Source: Beroe forskalii
Taxonomy: Eukaryota > Ctenophora > Nuda > Beroida > Beroidae
Length of the DNA stretch: 64,000 nt
Direction: 5' to 3'
NCBI GenBank assembly: GCA_011033025.1
Contig: WFMF01000176.1
Coordinates: forward strand, 1-64,000
The first letter of the stretch is position 1. Every line of letters begins with the position of its first letter. Below, piece after piece: positions 1-12,800 of the stretch. The translations under genes were made by a program, and so were the position numbers. The notes under the pieces are model-generated. The model had not been told where the DNA came from, searched no databases, and was given only the letters and a program-made list of their open reading frames with translations.

Positions 1-457
1 ATGAATCAAACCAAGTTCTTCAGCCTTCTTTTGAAATCTTCTCACTATGCTAGAAACTCTGTACCTTCTTTCTCCCAATCTGATCTTTGAAAATAATTCT
101 ACTGAATAATCACCATACCAATTTGGTTTGGTTTCACATGCCTCAATAACAATTCTTTGAGCTCATCAAAACTCTTCTCAAGTTGGTTTTTTTTGGTGTT
201 GACAAGTTCTTCAGCATTTCATAAGCTTCTCCACTAACTGCTGCACAGGGCTTTGTCTTCTTCGCATCATCTGTGATGCCCAACAGGTCAAGCTGGGCCT
301 CTAACTGCTCAACCCCAAAATTCCAACGCCCTTTTTGTGTTGCCCCCCTTTTCCCCAAACAACCCCAGATAAATTCATCTCTTAATAAATGCCCCTTTCC
401 CCTTTTGGTAACCCAATAAAAGCCCGTTTCCTTAGATAAAACAAAAAACCTAAACAA
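1..457 (-). mobile_element. Ty3/Gypsy-type gag fragment, decayed
   Basis: Read on the minus strand, bases about 330-180 encode stretches such as ITDDAKK and SGEAYEMLKNL. Bases about 195-145 in a shifted frame encode SFDELKELLLRHVK. This order (a short helix, then an E-x-Y-x-x-L-x-x-L block, then a DEL..LL.xH.KP block) is typical of the N-terminal gag region of Ty3/Gypsy LTR retrotransposons. Further gag-like words follow towards base 1, broken by stops. The reading frame is interrupted at least twice, and no protease, reverse transcriptase or LTR is visible before the window edge. The upstream part (about 330-457) is open but its identity is uncertain. This is a dead fragment, truncated by the window. 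Confidence 0.5.
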
Positions 458-1836
458 TTTTTAATTTTGTATCTTTAATATAACCCAAATATAAACATTG
501 AATCTTTATGAATAATTTAGGTAACGTCAGTAATATATGAAACACCAACACAAAAATTAATTAAAATTATGGAAATATGATAAAATAACTAATAATATAT
601 AATTTTTAAAAAAGGGTTGACAGGGTAACTTTAAAACGATTTTCTTTTTTCTAACTGCCCTCAAAATAGAACACATCCCAAAAAGTTCGTTTTCTTATAA
701 CCAAAAAGGGACATTTAAAAAAACCGGATGTGAAACGTTTTGTTCAAACAGAGCCGTGACCCGTGATAAAAATTTAAAATTCTTGTTTAAATTTTTGGCT
801 CTGGGTCTTTGAACATAAATTTAAAAATTAGAAGCCTCCTGGATGGGGTTTTTAATGTTTTGGACAAAATTGGGGGTTGAGGGAAAAGGTTCGTTTACCA
901 CATACTTCTTTTCATAAATTTAAAGATGGTAAAACCCGTCCGCCCTAAAAAGTGTTGTTCAAAAAATTTTTTTGGATTTTTTGCTTAAAATTACGTTTAA
1001 ATTTGGGGTTTTAAAAACTTTTGAAATTCTTCTTATTTTGCCATTCTTAAAAAAATTTCCCTTTGGGGGCAAAAATTTGACAACTTTTAAAAGTGTTAAA
1101 AGTTCCCCCAATTCGCTGATAATTTTTTAAATACAATTTTATAGGTCCTCAAATTTTGGGATTTGGCAAGAAAAAGGCCCAAACTTTTGTATCTACTGAA
1201 TTACAAAAAAATAATGCCCCAATCATTGATGAGAAAAATTTTGGGAAAATGGATCAATTTTTAAAATAAAATTCAAAAAAGCATAAATAAGGGTATTATG
1301 AAAATATAAAAAAAAACACAAAAAAAATCAAAATTGTAAGCAAAAACACATTCTGATCAAGATATAATCGGGAAAAAAAGTGTACAATTTTAATAAAAAG
1401 GGAAAAAATATTCCCAAATCAGACATAAAAAATACCCAAAATGAAAGGACTTTCCTTGAAATCGTTTGGGAAAATGTAAAAGAAAAATGACTTCTATTTT
1501 GGAAAAAATTGTTCTAGTAGAAACCTATTTGTTAAATGAAAAAAAAGTGATATAAAAACAAATAAATTCGTTTTTTTGCTTTTCCCTTTTTGGGAAAAAT
1601 TCAAAATTCCCCAAGCTTTTCAAAGTAACCCCTTTCAAAGTTCCCCGCACTACACCGTATCGATTTAAAATTTAAAGGGTTAGTTTTGATATAATTGATT
1701 TTGGGAATTTTAAAAATCCCCATTTTATCATAATAAAATAAAAGGTCATATCACTTAAAATTATCCCCAAACCATTTCATCTTATAACCTTGTGTTTGAA
1801 ACCCCTCCTCCCTTCTAGGAATTAACTAGAACTCAG
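458..1836. other. AT-rich, homopolymer-laden stretch without a gene
   Basis: No reading frame, exon or clear repeat is recognisable. The stretch is dominated by runs of A and T with scattered CCCC and GGGG, unlike the rest of the window. It may be low-complexity intergenic or intronic DNA upstream of the katanin exons, or a poorly polished part of the assembly. Confidence 0.5.
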
Positions 1837-1842
1837 CTGCAG

Positions 1843-2581
1843 GAACCTGCAAGTACGTCAGGACGGTGTGGAGCAAAGGAGACATCAAGGAGGCTTTGGA
1901 GGTGGCTTTGGACACAAGACCAGGGTCGCAGTCGACATGTTCCAGGTTAGTCTTCAGACCGCCGAATTTAGAAGATATCTTACTTAATGCTGAATGTCAA
2001 GTTAGTAGAATACTTTTATAGATAGATTACTGTGTGGCGTGTAAAAATGTTCATACTATATCTAATCTTCAGGCACTTGTTACTTAGACAGGTAGGTAAG
2101 AAGTTGATAGCCCCTTGATCATGTAATATACACCTAATTACAGTAATAAAAGTAAAAGCAGTATATTATTCTATCTAATGTTCTGTAAAACGTATAATTG
2201 AACAGTTCCCTTGATCCCTGACCCTTACTACCTCTGCAGGCGATCCAGAGCCGGCCAGCTATTTGGGACCTTCACATCTGCACGATTGTGTTGCCAGCCC
2301 TACGCACCCTGTTCCACTCAAAACACGAGAACCACCTATTTGTAGCATGCAGCACTCTCAAACACATAATCAGAAGCTTCGGGCAGCTCATCAGAGACAA
2401 CATCAACGCACCACCTGCTGGAAACATTGACATAACCCGCGAAGAGCGGTACAAGAAGTGTCATCTGTGTCACCAGCAGATTGCTAACATCAGTCGAGAA
2501 ATAACCAGACATTCGGGGGCGCAGGGCAAGCTGGGCAGTGCTATTCGGGAAATAATCAAACTGTCGGAATCTTTTTACTGA
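1843..2581 (+). CDS. KATNB1: Katanin p80 subunit B1, C-terminal exons (partial)
   Basis: Two exons encode the C-terminal con80 domain of the katanin p80 regulatory subunit. That domain binds the p60 AAA ATPase and targets microtubule severing at centrosomes, spindles and cilia. The last exon (2240-2581) follows acceptor CTGCAG and reads AIQSRPAIWDLHICT, then a helical segment, then DITREERYKKCHLC and a TGA stop; this matches the family C terminus, including the conserved ISREER..KC.LC block. The previous exon, about 1843-1945 with donor CAG/GTTAGT, encodes VRTVWSKGDIKEAL in one frame and RVAVDMFQ in another. At least one single-base indel therefore interrupts it (assembly error, or a broken copy). 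The start of this exon is uncertain (acceptors at 1836 or 1842). The WD40 propeller exons would lie upstream and are not seen. The identity of the last exon is secure. Confidence 0.85.
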
Positions 2582-2627
2582 CACTACCTGTGTCTGGAGA
2601 TATTGATGAGTTGAAGCTGTGGGTGAG

Positions 2628-2630
<3 letters not shown>

Positions 2631-2670
<40 letters not shown>
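2631..2670. repeat. (GT)n microsatellite
   Basis: About 20 uninterrupted GT units lie 50 bases downstream of the katanin stop codon, probably in its 3' untranslated or flanking DNA. Confidence 0.95.
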
Positions 2671-2680
<10 letters not shown>

Positions 2681-3879
2681 TCAAGCATTACACAAGGTTT
2701 ACAGGGTGTCATAGGTATGGATGATGGGTTTTTGAACAAAACATTTAAAGTGTCTAGCTCAAAAAAATGTGAGTCATCTGCGAAAAACCGGTTTTTAAAT
2801 TGATAAATCAGCTTCAAGAGCTTCTTCGAGGTTTTTTAGCATACTTAAGTCTAAACCGATATTTAAACCGCCTGTCCGCCTACATTATGTCTTATGATAA
2901 CAGTTTGAAACCATTTGATAGGTATCTATACAATAGCAAAACATAAATTATAGCATCAAAATCTCATGTTGACAGGAAGATTGCCCTAATATGCCTACCA
3001 CCCAAAACCAAACCCTACCGTACTTTTCCAATTCTTGGGTCAGTCCAGGTTTTTTGATCCTTGGGCTTCATCCCCCCCATGCCCAGTGAAATATGAAGTA
3101 TTGAAAAAGATGTCAGGTAGAAAAGGTGTAAGTCTCCCCTTGCAAGTTGCAGAAGAAGCTGGGGAATGTTGTTTGTACATGTGAAAGTTATGTGTTAGCC
3201 TGTGGTTTCAAGGAATACACTTTATTTCATGCTGAAATACATCATAATATCTTGATCCTTCACACAGAACTCGATAAATCACTTATTACTGTAGTACTGC
3301 ACTACTGTTGGTTGTTTCATGAATTCTCATGAATTAGAACAATTCTAATTCTAAAAATGAAGTGTACAGGTCCTTTCAAAAACATTAACCATATCGTTAT
3401 ATCCATTCAATACACATTCATTGAAAGAGGCATTTCAAAGAATGAAGATGCACTGTTTTATGAAGGATTTTAACTCCAGAGTATAATACGTATTTATGTT
3501 AATGAATAACAATAATTAAATTAGTTTTAAATTCACTGCTATGCAGTTCTACTGAGCTCTGAGTTCATTTATTTCCAGTATTAGATTTTTACTCAAATCT
3601 AAATTGATACCTTGAAATATGTTTGAAATAGTAGATTTCTGTATCATAGGGAGTAATTTATCTGTAAATATTACTAATTATTTATGTTTTTCTCTACAAT
3701 ATTTGTTCTCAATTCCTTGCTGTTTGGTTGTCAACTCTCTACAAAGTTTGCCATGAGCCTGGAAATAACACAATAATCTTTCGATCATTTGACTAATTAA
3801 TTGGGCAAGTATCTAAATTACTTGAACTTGCTTACAAAACATTATTTCTCTCATCCCTCGTCTCTTTGTTGAGGGCAGG
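2671..3879. other. Intergenic region between KATNB1 and EIF3A
   Basis: About 1.2 kb of AT-rich sequence with only short chance reading frames. It should hold the KATNB1 polyadenylation region and the EIF3A promoter and 5' leader, but I cannot assign a TATA box, initiator or leader exon with confidence. Confidence 0.5.
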
Positions 3880-6800
3880 ATGGTGTACTTTCAGAACCCA
3901 GAAAATGCCCTCAAGCGAGCTAAGGAGTTTATTGAGGTTAATAAGAAGACGGATGCCCTGGAGACATTGCATGAAGTGCTGAGGATGAGACGACACAGAC
4001 AGTACCAACACGACCTGCACGAGCCCATCATCACTCTCTACTTGCAACTGTGCGTGGAGCTCAAGAAGGGACATGCTGCTAAGGAGGGTCTCTATCAGTA
4101 CAAGATACTCACTCAAAACACTGACATCAACTCTCTCGAGAAGGTCAGATGGATGAAAACAATGATGAATGAAAGTTTATTCGCCGAAAAACAGTTCACT
4201 GAACAACAATTCAATTGACTGAACATTGAACAAAAAATTCATTGAATACTGTAACAACTCATAGAAAATCAACTCAATGAATACTAATTCACTAAACTGC
4301 AATTCACTGAAAAACGATTCACTTAAAATTGAACATCAATTCACTCAAACAATTCACTGAAAATCCTCTTCCAGATTATCAGGAGGTTTGTACAGACTGC
4401 TGAAGACAGGGCTGAGGAGGCAAGCAAGGAAGCCAAGTCCACCAGAGAATCCATTGCTGATGTTGAGGATCTCGACATGATCCACACTCCTGAAAAGTTA
4501 GTCATTCCATAGTGTGTCGTCAATTTCTTATAGTAGTAAGATACAACAATTAGATGAGTGTGAGTGAATGATTCAGTAAACTTGATCTCTGACAGACCGT
4601 GATCTCCATATAGCGAATATGACACTCCCTCTCCATTACATCTGACTCACTCCCTCTCTCTGTCTCCGTCTGAGTGCTCTCTGTTTCAGTCTCTCTGTTT
4701 CAGTCTCATGCTAGCTACGGTGTCAGGGGAAGACTCTCAGGACAGGGCAGACAGGACAGTCCTGACACCTTGGGTAAAGTTCCTTTGGGAGGTGTACAGG
4801 CATGTTCTGGACATTCTGAAGAACAACAACAAGGTGGAGAAGTTGTACCAAGACATGGCACAACTTGGTGAGATTACATAAAGTAGTATTGTATAGTTTA
4901 AAACCTTACAACACTACTTTATACAATCAAATTTGAGACCTGAAGATGTCGTAGAACGACGAAATTGATTGTCATTAAAGAACAACATTGTTTACATTTG
5001 TATTCGTACCATTGAGTCAAAAGAGAATAAATAAATTACTCAACAATTGTTACCAGGTAAGCATGGTTACCAGGTTAGCATGGTTACCAGGTTATCAAGT
5101 TAGCATGGTTACCAGGCTAGCATGGTTACCATGTTAGCATGGTTACCAGGTTAGCATGGTTACCAGGTTAGCATGGTTACCAGGTTAGCATGGTTACCAG
5201 GCTAGCATGGTTAGCATGGTTACCAGGTTAGCATGGTTACCAGGTTAGCATGTTTACCAGGTTCGCATGGTCACCAGGTTAGCATGGTAACCAGTTTGGC
5301 GTGGTTACCAGGTTAGCATGGTTACCAGGTTAGCATGGTTACCAGGTTAGCATGGTTACCAGGTTAGCATGGTTACCAGGTTAGCATGGTTACCAGGTTA
5401 GCATGGTTACCAGGCTAGCATGGTTACCAGGTTAGCATGGTAACCAGGTTAGCATGGTTACCAGGTTAGCATGGTTACCAGGTTAGCATGGTTACCAGGT
5501 TAGCATGGTTACCAGGTTAGCATGGTTACCAGGTTAGCATGGTAACCAGGTTAGCATGGTTACCAGGTTAGCATGGTAACCAGGTTAGCATGGTAACCAG
5601 GTTAGCATGGTTACCAGGTTAGCATGGTAACCAGGTTAGCATGGTAACCAGGTTAGCATGGTTACCAGGTTAGCATGGTTACCAGGTTACCAGGTTATCA
5701 AGTTAGCATGGTTACCAGGTTAGCATGGTTACCAGGTTACCATGGTAACAACTCCCCCACTCCCCCAGCGTTCACGTTCTGCATCAAGTACGAGCGTAAG
5801 ACGGAGTTCAGGAAGTTGTCTGACAGTGTTAGGAACCATCTGAACCTGATCATTAAGCACTCCCACCAAGCCAACTCCATCAACCTCAACGATCCTGTGT
5901 CTCTGCAACTCCACCTGGACACTCGCCTCTACCAGCTAGACTGTGCCATCACAATCAGTCTCTGGCAGGTATTACTAGTCTCTACCAGCTAGACTGTGCC
6001 ATAACAATCAGTCTCTGGCAGGTATTACTAGTCTCTACCAGCTAGACTGTGCCATCACAATCAGTCTCTGGCAGGTATTACTAGTCTCTACCAGCTAGAC
6101 TGTGCCATAACAATCAGTCTCTGGCAGGTATTACTAGTCTCTACCAGCTAGACTGTGCCATCACAATCAGTCTATGGCAGGTAACACTGACCCTAACTTG
6201 GGTGAGCTCATTGTAGATCCTTAAACAAGGAATCTAAACTGAGGGGCTCCGTACAGGCCATTGCTATTACGACGAATGTTATTATACAGCCAAGATTTAG
6301 ATTGTTTTTATGTTTACAAACATTACTTATTCCTATGTACACAAGACAGTGAAAGACACTCAATAATCATTAGGTAAGTAAATTTATACGTATTTTATCT
6401 TATCATCGCGTCAACATGAATCATCGTCATAAATTGAGCTTTTATCTGCAAACTTTTATCGGCAAACTTTTAATTTACTTCTTTTCTCCAGGAAGCTATA
6501 AAAACTATCAATGATATCCACTCATTGATGCAACTTAGCAAGAAGAAGCCGAAGCCTCAGGCCTTGGCTAACTACTACAAAAAGCAAGCCCTCGTCTTCA
6601 GCAAGGCCAACAACAGGTGGCGTCACCATTATTCCTAATAGTGGCGAAATAGCCAAATAGTGACGAAATAGCCAAATAGCCACATCCGAAAGTTTCATTA
6701 AGACATTCCAAACCTCCAAATGCCAAGTTATTAAAAACCTAATAAGCTTTACTTCTGAAAACATGTTTGTGGAACCCAGTACACAGTATTAAAGTATACC

Positions 6801-9800
6801 ACTTGGCAGGTTGTTTGAAGCTTGTGCTCTGATGAAGCACTACCAACTGGTGTTTGACCAGAAGAAGACGGCAACTGACCAGGAGAAGCAGATGCTGGCT
6901 TCAGGAGTGCTGATGGCGACGCTAGCCATCCCCCTGCCCTCCTCCATGAGTGAGAATGAGAAGTATCTAGACCTGCAGAACAGTACGAAGGATAAGAACA
7001 TGACGCTGGCTGCTTATCTGGACCTCCAACACGCCCCTACTAGGGAGACGCTGATAGCTGACATTGTGAAGCATGGCATTCCTGGCAAGGTGTACCCTGA
7101 ACTACAACCCCTCTTCAAACTGCTGGAGGTGGACTTCCAGCCCCTCAAGCTGCTTATTTCCAACCAGGGCGGTAACCCCCTTCATAATACACATCAAGGT
7201 GCGTTATTCCCACCCTGGCCAGGGCGGTAACCCCCTTCATAATAATACATATCAAGGTGCGTTATTATTCCCACCCTGGCCAGGGCGGTAACCCCCTTCA
7301 TAATACACATCAAGGTGCGTTATTCCCACCCTGGCCAGGGCGGTACCCCCTTCATAATACACATCAAGGTGCTTATTTCCAACCAGGGCGGTAACCCCCT
7401 TCATAATACATATCAAGGTGCGTTATATCCACCCTGGCCAGGGCGGTAACCCCCTTCATAATACATATCAAGGTGCGTTATTCCCACCCTGGCCAGGGCG
7501 GTAACCCCCTTCATAATACATATCAAGGTGCGTTATTCCCACCCTGGCCAGGGCGGTAACCCCCTTCATAATACATATCAAGGTGCGTTATATCCAACCA
7601 GGCCAGGGCGGTAACCCCCTTCATAATACATATTATCAAGGTGCGGTATATCCACCCTGGCCAGGGCGGTAACCCCCTTCATAATACACATCAAGGTACG
7701 GTGTATCTACTTACAGGGGTTTAAACTTACTTGTTGTTGAGCAACGAACCAAAGCTTTTCTAACAGTTATCATTCAGTTGCCAATTGGTTGATTATTCTT
7801 AACTGAATGATCGGATGATTGTAGTCTCAGCAACAAAACGAAAGAAGCTGATAACCTTCCAGCCACTCAAGCTGTGTGGCAAGGTCGACACGATGCTGAA
7901 AGAGGTGGAGGCTCTGTACACGGATTTGAAGTGTTACACTGACGACGTGAGACGTGTCGCTGTGCTGAGACTCATGAGGCAGTTGGCGCAGGTGTACGAC
8001 AAGATATCCATCAGCAAGGTAAGTCTCTCTTTGCTGATGTGGACTCAAATAAATCAAGTCAAAATCCCTTATACAGGGTGTTTCAAGACTCGTGTCCATA
8101 TTTTGAATAGCTACAATTTTCAAACTAAGGAAAACGACAGTTTCGTTTTATGTTCAAAATGCTGTCATTGTATTACAATTTAGGTTAGTAAACTCAAATT
8201 TGACCAATACTTCAATAATTTCTCGAACCAAGCCCCCTTTCTTGAGGCCAAGTTTTGCACTCTTGGTAGCATGTTATCCATAGCTGTTTTCACTGTATCG
8301 AAAATTAGCTTCCTCACCTCTCTTCTGATGTTCTTTTTCAGCAGCCCAGTTGTTCTGGGGATTGGTTCAGAGTTGCAGAGGGTCTATCAAACATGATTAA
8401 CCATATGCGGTTAATGAGGGACCTAAAACAACTGAAAAATTCAGTTTGGATGGGTCTCAGTCATCAAGGGTTTTTCGGACCCTATTTTTTGAAGATGGTG
8501 ATGGGAAGGCTGAGACTATCAAAACAGCTAACTACTTAGCCATGCTTCGAAATAAGTTCAATTCACTGCCAAAAAGGAAGAAGATACTTGACTCTTGCTA
8601 TTTCCAGCAAGATGGTGCTCCCCCACATACCAACACAGCAAGTATCACTTGGCTGAAGGGGTAATTTGAGGATAAGGTGATATCCAGGAGAACTGATTTC
8701 GCATGGCCAAATGACAGCCTGACTTAAATCCTTGCAACTTTTTCTTGTGGGGCTACCTTAAAGAGCGTGTTTACGCCAACCCCATCCCCAGAACAACTGG
8801 GCTGCTAAAAAATAACATTATATGGTAGGTAAGGAAGCTAAGTCTCGATACAGTGAAATCAGCCATGGATAACATGCTACCAAGAGTGCAAAACTTGACC
8901 TCAAGAAAGGGGGCTTGGTTCGAGAAATTATTGAGGTATTGATCAAATCTGAGTTCACTAACCTAAATTGTAATACAATGACAGCATTTTGAACATAAAA
9001 CGAAAGTGCCCTTTCCCTTGGTCTGAAAATTGTAGCTATTCAAAATATGGACACGAGTCTTGAAACACCCTGTAAAATCATTTTTAACACTTTAATTTCT
9101 ACAAAAGGTCCGTGTGAACTCACGTGCATTATCTGGCAGGTGGTGTCTCTGATTCCCTACATTGAGCCTCTGGAGTTGGAACTGCTGATTATTGAGCCTG
9201 CTAAAACTCTAGATCTGCAGCTGCGAATTGACCACGCTACCCAGACCTTCATATTCGGCAGCACCATCCAGTACCAGAGAGAAGAAACTACCAGGTTAGT
9301 GTGTCTCTTGTTGTCCCACCTTGTCTCTCCACTGCTGCTTCTCAGTGAGTGTGTTTTATGTCTCTTGTTGTCCCACCTTGTCTCTCCACTGCTGCTTCTC
9401 AGTGAGTGTGTTTTATGTCTCTTGTTGTCCCACCTTGTCTCTCCACTGCTGCTTCTCAGTGAGTGTGTTTTATGTCTCTTGTTGTCCCACCTTGTCTCTC
9501 CACTGCTGCTTCTCAGTGAGTGTGTTTTTATGTCTCTTGTTGTCCCACCTTGTCTCTCCACTGCTGCTTCTCAGTGAGTGTGTTTTATGTCTCTTGTTGT
9601 CCCACCTTGTCTCTCCACTGCTGCTTCTCAGTGAGTGTGTTTTATGTCTCTTGTTGTCCCACCTTGTCTCTCCACTGCTGCTTCTCAGTGAGTGTGTTTT
9701 ATGTCTCTTGTTGTCCCACCTTGTCTCTCCACTGCTGCTTCTCAGTGAGTGTGTTTTATGTCTCTTGTTGTCCCACCTTGTCTCTCCACTGCTGCTTCTC

Positions 9801-12800
9801 AGTGAGTGTGTTTTATGTCTCTTGTTGTCCCACCTTGTCTCTCCACTGCTGCTTCTCAGTGAGTGTGTTTTATGTCTCTTGTTGTCCCACCTTGTCTCTC
9901 CACTGCTGTTTCTCAGCCCCTCCATTAAGTCCATTATATCCCCCTGTGTTTCTCATCGTGTCTCCCCAGTGGTCCGACTGTACAGCAGATGCCGAGTGAG
10001 ATGTTCAGGAATCAGCTTGTTTCCCTGTACGGTGCTCTTAACAAGAGCGTGGAACTCATATCTCCCAACATGAAACAGGTATAGATATTATCATGTAGAC
10101 ATTAGTGAAGGTTCTCAAAAGCCGGACCTTTTTTATTGAAGTAAGTCTCAACAAAACGGGAATTCAAGCATTGAATGTCTAAGCTACAAGTTTATTAATT
10201 TCTTAATTATGAATCGGCGAAGTTTCTTAGTTTTTCCTAAATCATTGGCTCAGTTTCTCAATTCTCAGACAATTTTTGACTGAGTTTCAGCTCTTAGGGA
10301 GACATTTCATACTGCAGTTTGCGTGTCTTTTGTGTGCGTGGAATTAATTTCTCATGGCGTACACATTAGCACACATTATGTTATCCATGCCTTTACGCAT
10401 GCATTTCAGCGTATAATGGCGGGCTTGTTTCAGGAGGTGAAAGGACGAGGCGCGTCACGAGGCTATCAGCACGTACATGAAGTCGGCTAAGCGCGACCAG
10501 CTAGCGATGGTGAAGCGGAAGGAGATGATAGAGAACAGAAAGGAGTACTACGAGAACTTGAACACGGAGAAGGAGCGCGCAGAGCTCCAGGAGAGGGAGA
10601 AGACGAGGCGCGAGGCGGAGAAAGCGGAGACTAAGCGACGAGATGAGGAGGAGAAGAGGAGGACGGAGGAGAGAAGTGCGAGGGAGGAGAAACACAAGGA
10701 CAAACTCCTCAAGATGGAGAAGGTCAAGAAGCTGATGGAGCAGTTGAGGGCCTTGTGGTTACTTATTACTCAATTCTCAATTCTCAATTACTCTTCTCGT
10801 AATCTCGTCATCATGATATCTGGCGTTCTGGTGCGGTGCTCATCCTACTCCAATACAATTACTCTATATTCATCATGATATCTTTCTTCCAGTTGGGTGA
10901 GAAACCGTTCGAAGGGCTCACCGAAGAAGAGTTGTTGAGCATGGAGGAAGAGGACTTGTTGGCTCGTGGTATTGAGCACATGAGCAAAGAGAAGGATGAC
11001 CTCAAGCAGAAGATGAAACAGGTAAACTCTGTCATTACAAGACTTGCAGGGGTGACCAGTTAAACCCCCGTTACAGGGGTTACAGGCCCGGTTACAGGGT
11101 TATAACTCCGATTACCAGGTCTCTGTTAGATTTGAACTACTACATGCGAGCACAGCAGACGCTGTTATAATGACTTTTGAAACATTTCCTTGTGTTCAGG
11201 TAGAGAACTTCTACACGCGAGCACAGCGCTTGGTGTTATTATAAGTTTTAAAACATTTCCTTGTTTTCAAGTAGAGAACTACTACACGCGAGCACAGCGC
11301 TTGGTGTTATAATGAGTTTTAAAACATTTCCTTGTGTTCAGGTAGAGAAGCGGGTGGACTACTACACGCGAGCACAGCGCTTGGTTGAGATCCCTATAAT
11401 GAAGGAGGAGTGGCAGAGGACACAGGAGGAGGACAAAGTGTGGTGGGAGAAGAAGGAGACAGAGCGGATAGAGATGGCGATCAAGAAGCGGGAATACGAC
11501 ATATCCACGAGGAAGAGACTCCTCAGGATGAGGGATGACAAGGAGGTGTTCGTGCAGAGCATCATGTCGAACAAGGTGCGTGGGGTTCCATTCACTAACA
11601 CACTGAATCGAAGGATTCAGTGTTACCAAGCAAAAGACGGTTTTAAGGAAGTATTTCCTATACTTCATTCACCCGAGACTTCGCATTGCAATGGGCAGCT
11701 CCCCATTTAACTCTCCTGTGCCACATTTTCTTGTGCACTCGGCTATCTGGCCACTACATAGAAAGTTAACATAGCGCATTACTACAATCACTAGTAAGCT
11801 GTTAGGCGTTAGCAGTGATGAAGATTTGGGGTGCTTCTTTTAATGGTGTACTTTCTTTGTAGGAGAAGATGTTCCAAGAAGAGGTGATGAGGTTTGAAGA
11901 AGAATTGGAGGAGATAAGACAGGAAAGGAAGGAGGCAAAGAAGCTTGAGATCCTGAAAACATTGACGGAAAAGAGGAACAAAGATAGAATCGCCAAAGGT
12001 AAGTGTTTAAGTGATCTGATGACTTGTTTACCGGTGTGATGGCACAAACACTGACGTCAGCCTCCTGAGGATGTAGTTACAGAATCGGGGTACTTTTTCA
12101 AGGTTCTTTTTTCGGGGTACTTTTATCATGGAACATATTACGATCATAAGTTCGGCAGCAAATATCTAATAATATAATCTAATAATATAATATAAATATC
12201 TAATAATATAATATAAAGTACGATGTAGCTTGTGCCTTGTGGCTTGTTTGGTCGCCACTCCGTGAAAAGGGAGGATGGGTGGGTCAGAATATGACTAACA
12301 CTAAACACCCCCTGCAGAGGCGGAGGCTAAGAAGCGGGAGCGGGAGGAGGAAATGAGGAAGTTCAAGGAGGAGAAGATGAAGAGTGATCTGGAAGCAGAG
12401 GAGGCAGCTCAGAAGCAAAGGGAGCGGATGAGGGCTATTGAGGAGAAGATGGCTCAGAAGGAACGAGCTGAGGAGAGCCGGCCCAGAGAGGGCTGGGGAA
12501 GGGAGGGAGAGAGGAGAGAAGGGGGAGAGAGGAGGGAAGAGAGAAGGGATGGAGGAGAAAGGAGGGATGGAGGAGAAAGGAGGGATGGAGGAGAAAGAAG
12601 GGAGGCCTGGGGTGACCGGGGTGATAGAGACCGGCGTGACTTTGACAGGGACCGGCGTGACTTTGATAGGGGCGATAGGGATAGGCGGGATGGTGACAGG
12701 AGAGACGGCGGCAGAAGAGACGACAGAGACAGAGTCAGGGACGAAGGTAATGTTTTAGAGCCTTCAATTCACCAGAATGGTGACAATATTCATGATGAAT

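Noticed and set aside
9157-10073. Long frames of 134-250 codons on both strands over the EIF3A intron 8 array
   Set aside because: Pure translation of a 57-bp repeat whose period is divisible by three; no independent coding evidence.
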